A stretch of DNA of 6,846 nt from Gemmatimonadota bacterium (GTDB lineage Bacteria; ARS69): positions 1-6,846 of the forward strand of contig BQJX01000152.1 of the NCBI GenBank assembly GCA_021604925.1. Reading direction: 5' to 3'. The position numbers and the translations under genes are program-made. Position 1 is the stretch's first letter. Each line of letters begins with the position of its first letter. The notes beneath the pieces were generated by a model. It saw only the letters and a list, made by a program, of their open reading frames with translations, searched no databases and was not told the origin of the DNA. Of the stretch, positions 5,926-6,846 are shown one piece after another.

Positions 5926-6846
5926 ATGGATGAGCCGATACCGGCCGAGCCCCGCCGCTGGGGGCGGATCGCGCTGGTGACGCTGGCGGTGGGTGGATTG
6001 GTGGCGCTCCAGGGCGCGGGGCAGGGTTCGTGGCCGCTGCGCGCCGGCCACGCGTTGCTGGTACTCGCACTGGCAGCATTGGCGCTGCGCCCGCGCCGGC
6101 CCACCCCCGGCAGGGACGCCGGCGGCACGCCCGTTCCGACGCGCGCCGCGAGCCGCACCGTCCTCTTCCAGTGCATGGAGGACACGCGGGCGGAGGTGGC
6201 CGAGGCCGCCCACGTCCGCAGCGTGCGCCTACAGCTGGATTACATCACTCCCATGCCGGTCACGATCGACACGGACGCGGTACTCCTGGAGAGCGCGCTG
6301 GCCGACGTGCTGCGCACCGCCATCCACTCGACCCGACAGGGCACCGTTCTGGTGATGGCCTACTGCTGGCGCGAAGAAGGGCAGCTCCGCCTGGAACTCG
6401 TGGTGATGGACGGTGGCTCGGGAATGAACCCCACGGAGCTCCGCGGCATGTTCCAGGAATGGCACGGAGTGGACTCCGCCACGGACGAGCGTCGGCTGGC
6501 GCGCGCAGCCCGCACCGCGATCCAGCTGGGCGGCAACCTCGAGGTCGGTCGCTGGCCGGGGATCGGCACGGTGTACCGCCTGGACGTGCCGGCGGGCGCG
6601 GACGACGGCGTGGTCTTCTTCCATCCACCGCAGCGCCCGGAGACGGAACCCGCCGCGCCGGAGGAGGTGGCCGTGCCCCCGCTCCCCCCGGACGAGAGCC
6701 TGGCCGGCCTGCGCGTACTCGTGGTGGACGACATCCAGGTGAATCGTCGCCTGCTCGAGAAGATCCTCACGCGACGCGGCGCCGAGGTCACCCTGGCCCG
6801 CAACGGACGCGAAGGGAGCGAGCGATGTCTCGCGTCGATCGCGCTG
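5926..6846 (+). CDS. Membrane-anchored hybrid-kinase-like protein with degenerate HATPase and receiver domain (partial, C-terminus off the right edge)
   Basis: The frame is open for 307 codons from ATG 5926 to the window end. Two hydrophobic helices (about 15-32 and 41-54) anchor the protein, with almost no loop between them. A HATPase_c-like domain follows (about 78-222): LESALADVLRTAIHST (122-136) occupies the N-box position, but its Asn is replaced by T131. G1 is kept as MDGGSGM (161-167). The G2 glycine motif is missing; DERRLARAARTAIQLGG stands there. No DHp/HisKA domain with phosphoacceptor His is seen between TM2 and the ATPase region. A Pro/Glu-rich linker (about 233-258) leads to a receiver domain beginning LRVLVVDDIQVNRRLLEKIL (262-281) with acidic pair D268/D269; the phosphoacceptor Asp lies beyond the edge. 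GGAG at 5912-5915 is 10 nt before the ATG. It is probably a pseudokinase-type signalling scaffold; later domains, including an Hpt, cannot be seen. Confidence 0.8.
   Translation, partial: MDEPIPAEPRRWGRIALVTLAVGGLVALQGAGQGSWPLRAGHALLVLALAALALRPRRPTPGRDAGGTPVPTRAASRTVLFQCMEDTRAEVAEAAHVRSVRLQLDYITPMPVTIDTDAVLLESALADVLRTAIHSTRQGTVLVMAYCWREEGQLRLELVVMDGGSGMNPTELRGMFQEWHGVDSATDERRLARAARTAIQLGGNLEVGRWPGIGTVYRLDVPAGADDGVVFFHPPQRPETEPAAPEEVAVPPLPPDESLAGLRVLVVDDIQVNRRLLEKILTRRGAEVTLARNGREGSERCLASIAL

Noticed and set aside
1..6846. CRISPR arrays, tRNA or rRNA genes, insertion sequences, attachment sites
   Set aside because: No regularly spaced direct repeats, no tRNA-like cloverleaf or rRNA conserved segments, no transposase or terminal inverted repeats were seen; almost all bases are accounted for by the genes listed.

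Overview
This is a GC-rich, gene-dense bacterial window. Six genes on the minus strand form a head-to-tail string with very short gaps or overlaps, and one divergent plus-strand gene runs off the right edge. A PorX-type response regulator next to a matching membrane histidine kinase points to the FCB (Bacteroidota-related) lineages that use type IX secretion. The high GC, TTG starts and gene order do not look like a typical Bacteroidota genome. A high-GC sister phylum of the Eisenbacteria / Latescibacteria / Gemmatimonadota sort is my inference, not something proven by the sequence.

Layout, in transcription order from right to left on the minus strand. First, an integral-membrane sugar-1-phosphate transferase of the MraY/WecA/TagO superfamily (5722-4685), preceded by a plausible sigma70-type promoter. 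Next, a HemC-fold protein that has lost nearly every catalytic residue and the cofactor cysteine of hydroxymethylbilane synthase (4609-3728). Then a two-TM sensor histidine kinase (3722-2427), a PorX-like receiver-PglZ response regulator (2434-863), TsaE (863-378) and TsaB (381 to beyond the left edge). From the HemC-like gene onward, neighbours are 5 nt apart or overlap by 8, 1 and 4 nt, so these five genes are very probably co-transcribed and translationally coupled. The transferase lies 75 nt upstream and is probably in the same unit.

On the plus strand, after a roughly 200-nt divergent intergenic region, starts a membrane-anchored hybrid-kinase-like protein (5926 to the right edge). It has two TM segments and a degenerate HATPase domain, no visible dimerisation/phosphoacceptor domain, and the beginning of a receiver domain.

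Functionally, the kinase and the PorX-like regulator look like a complete PorY/PorX signalling pair in one operon. TsaE and TsaB belong to the universal t6A tRNA modification pathway. The most unusual item is the HemC-like protein. It aligns to E. coli HemC (recalled from memory) almost without gaps but lacks the active-site loop, the catalytic Asp, the dipyrromethane-binding Arg residues and the cofactor Cys. It is therefore probably a repurposed non-enzymatic member of the family, coupled by 5 nt to the sensor kinase gene.
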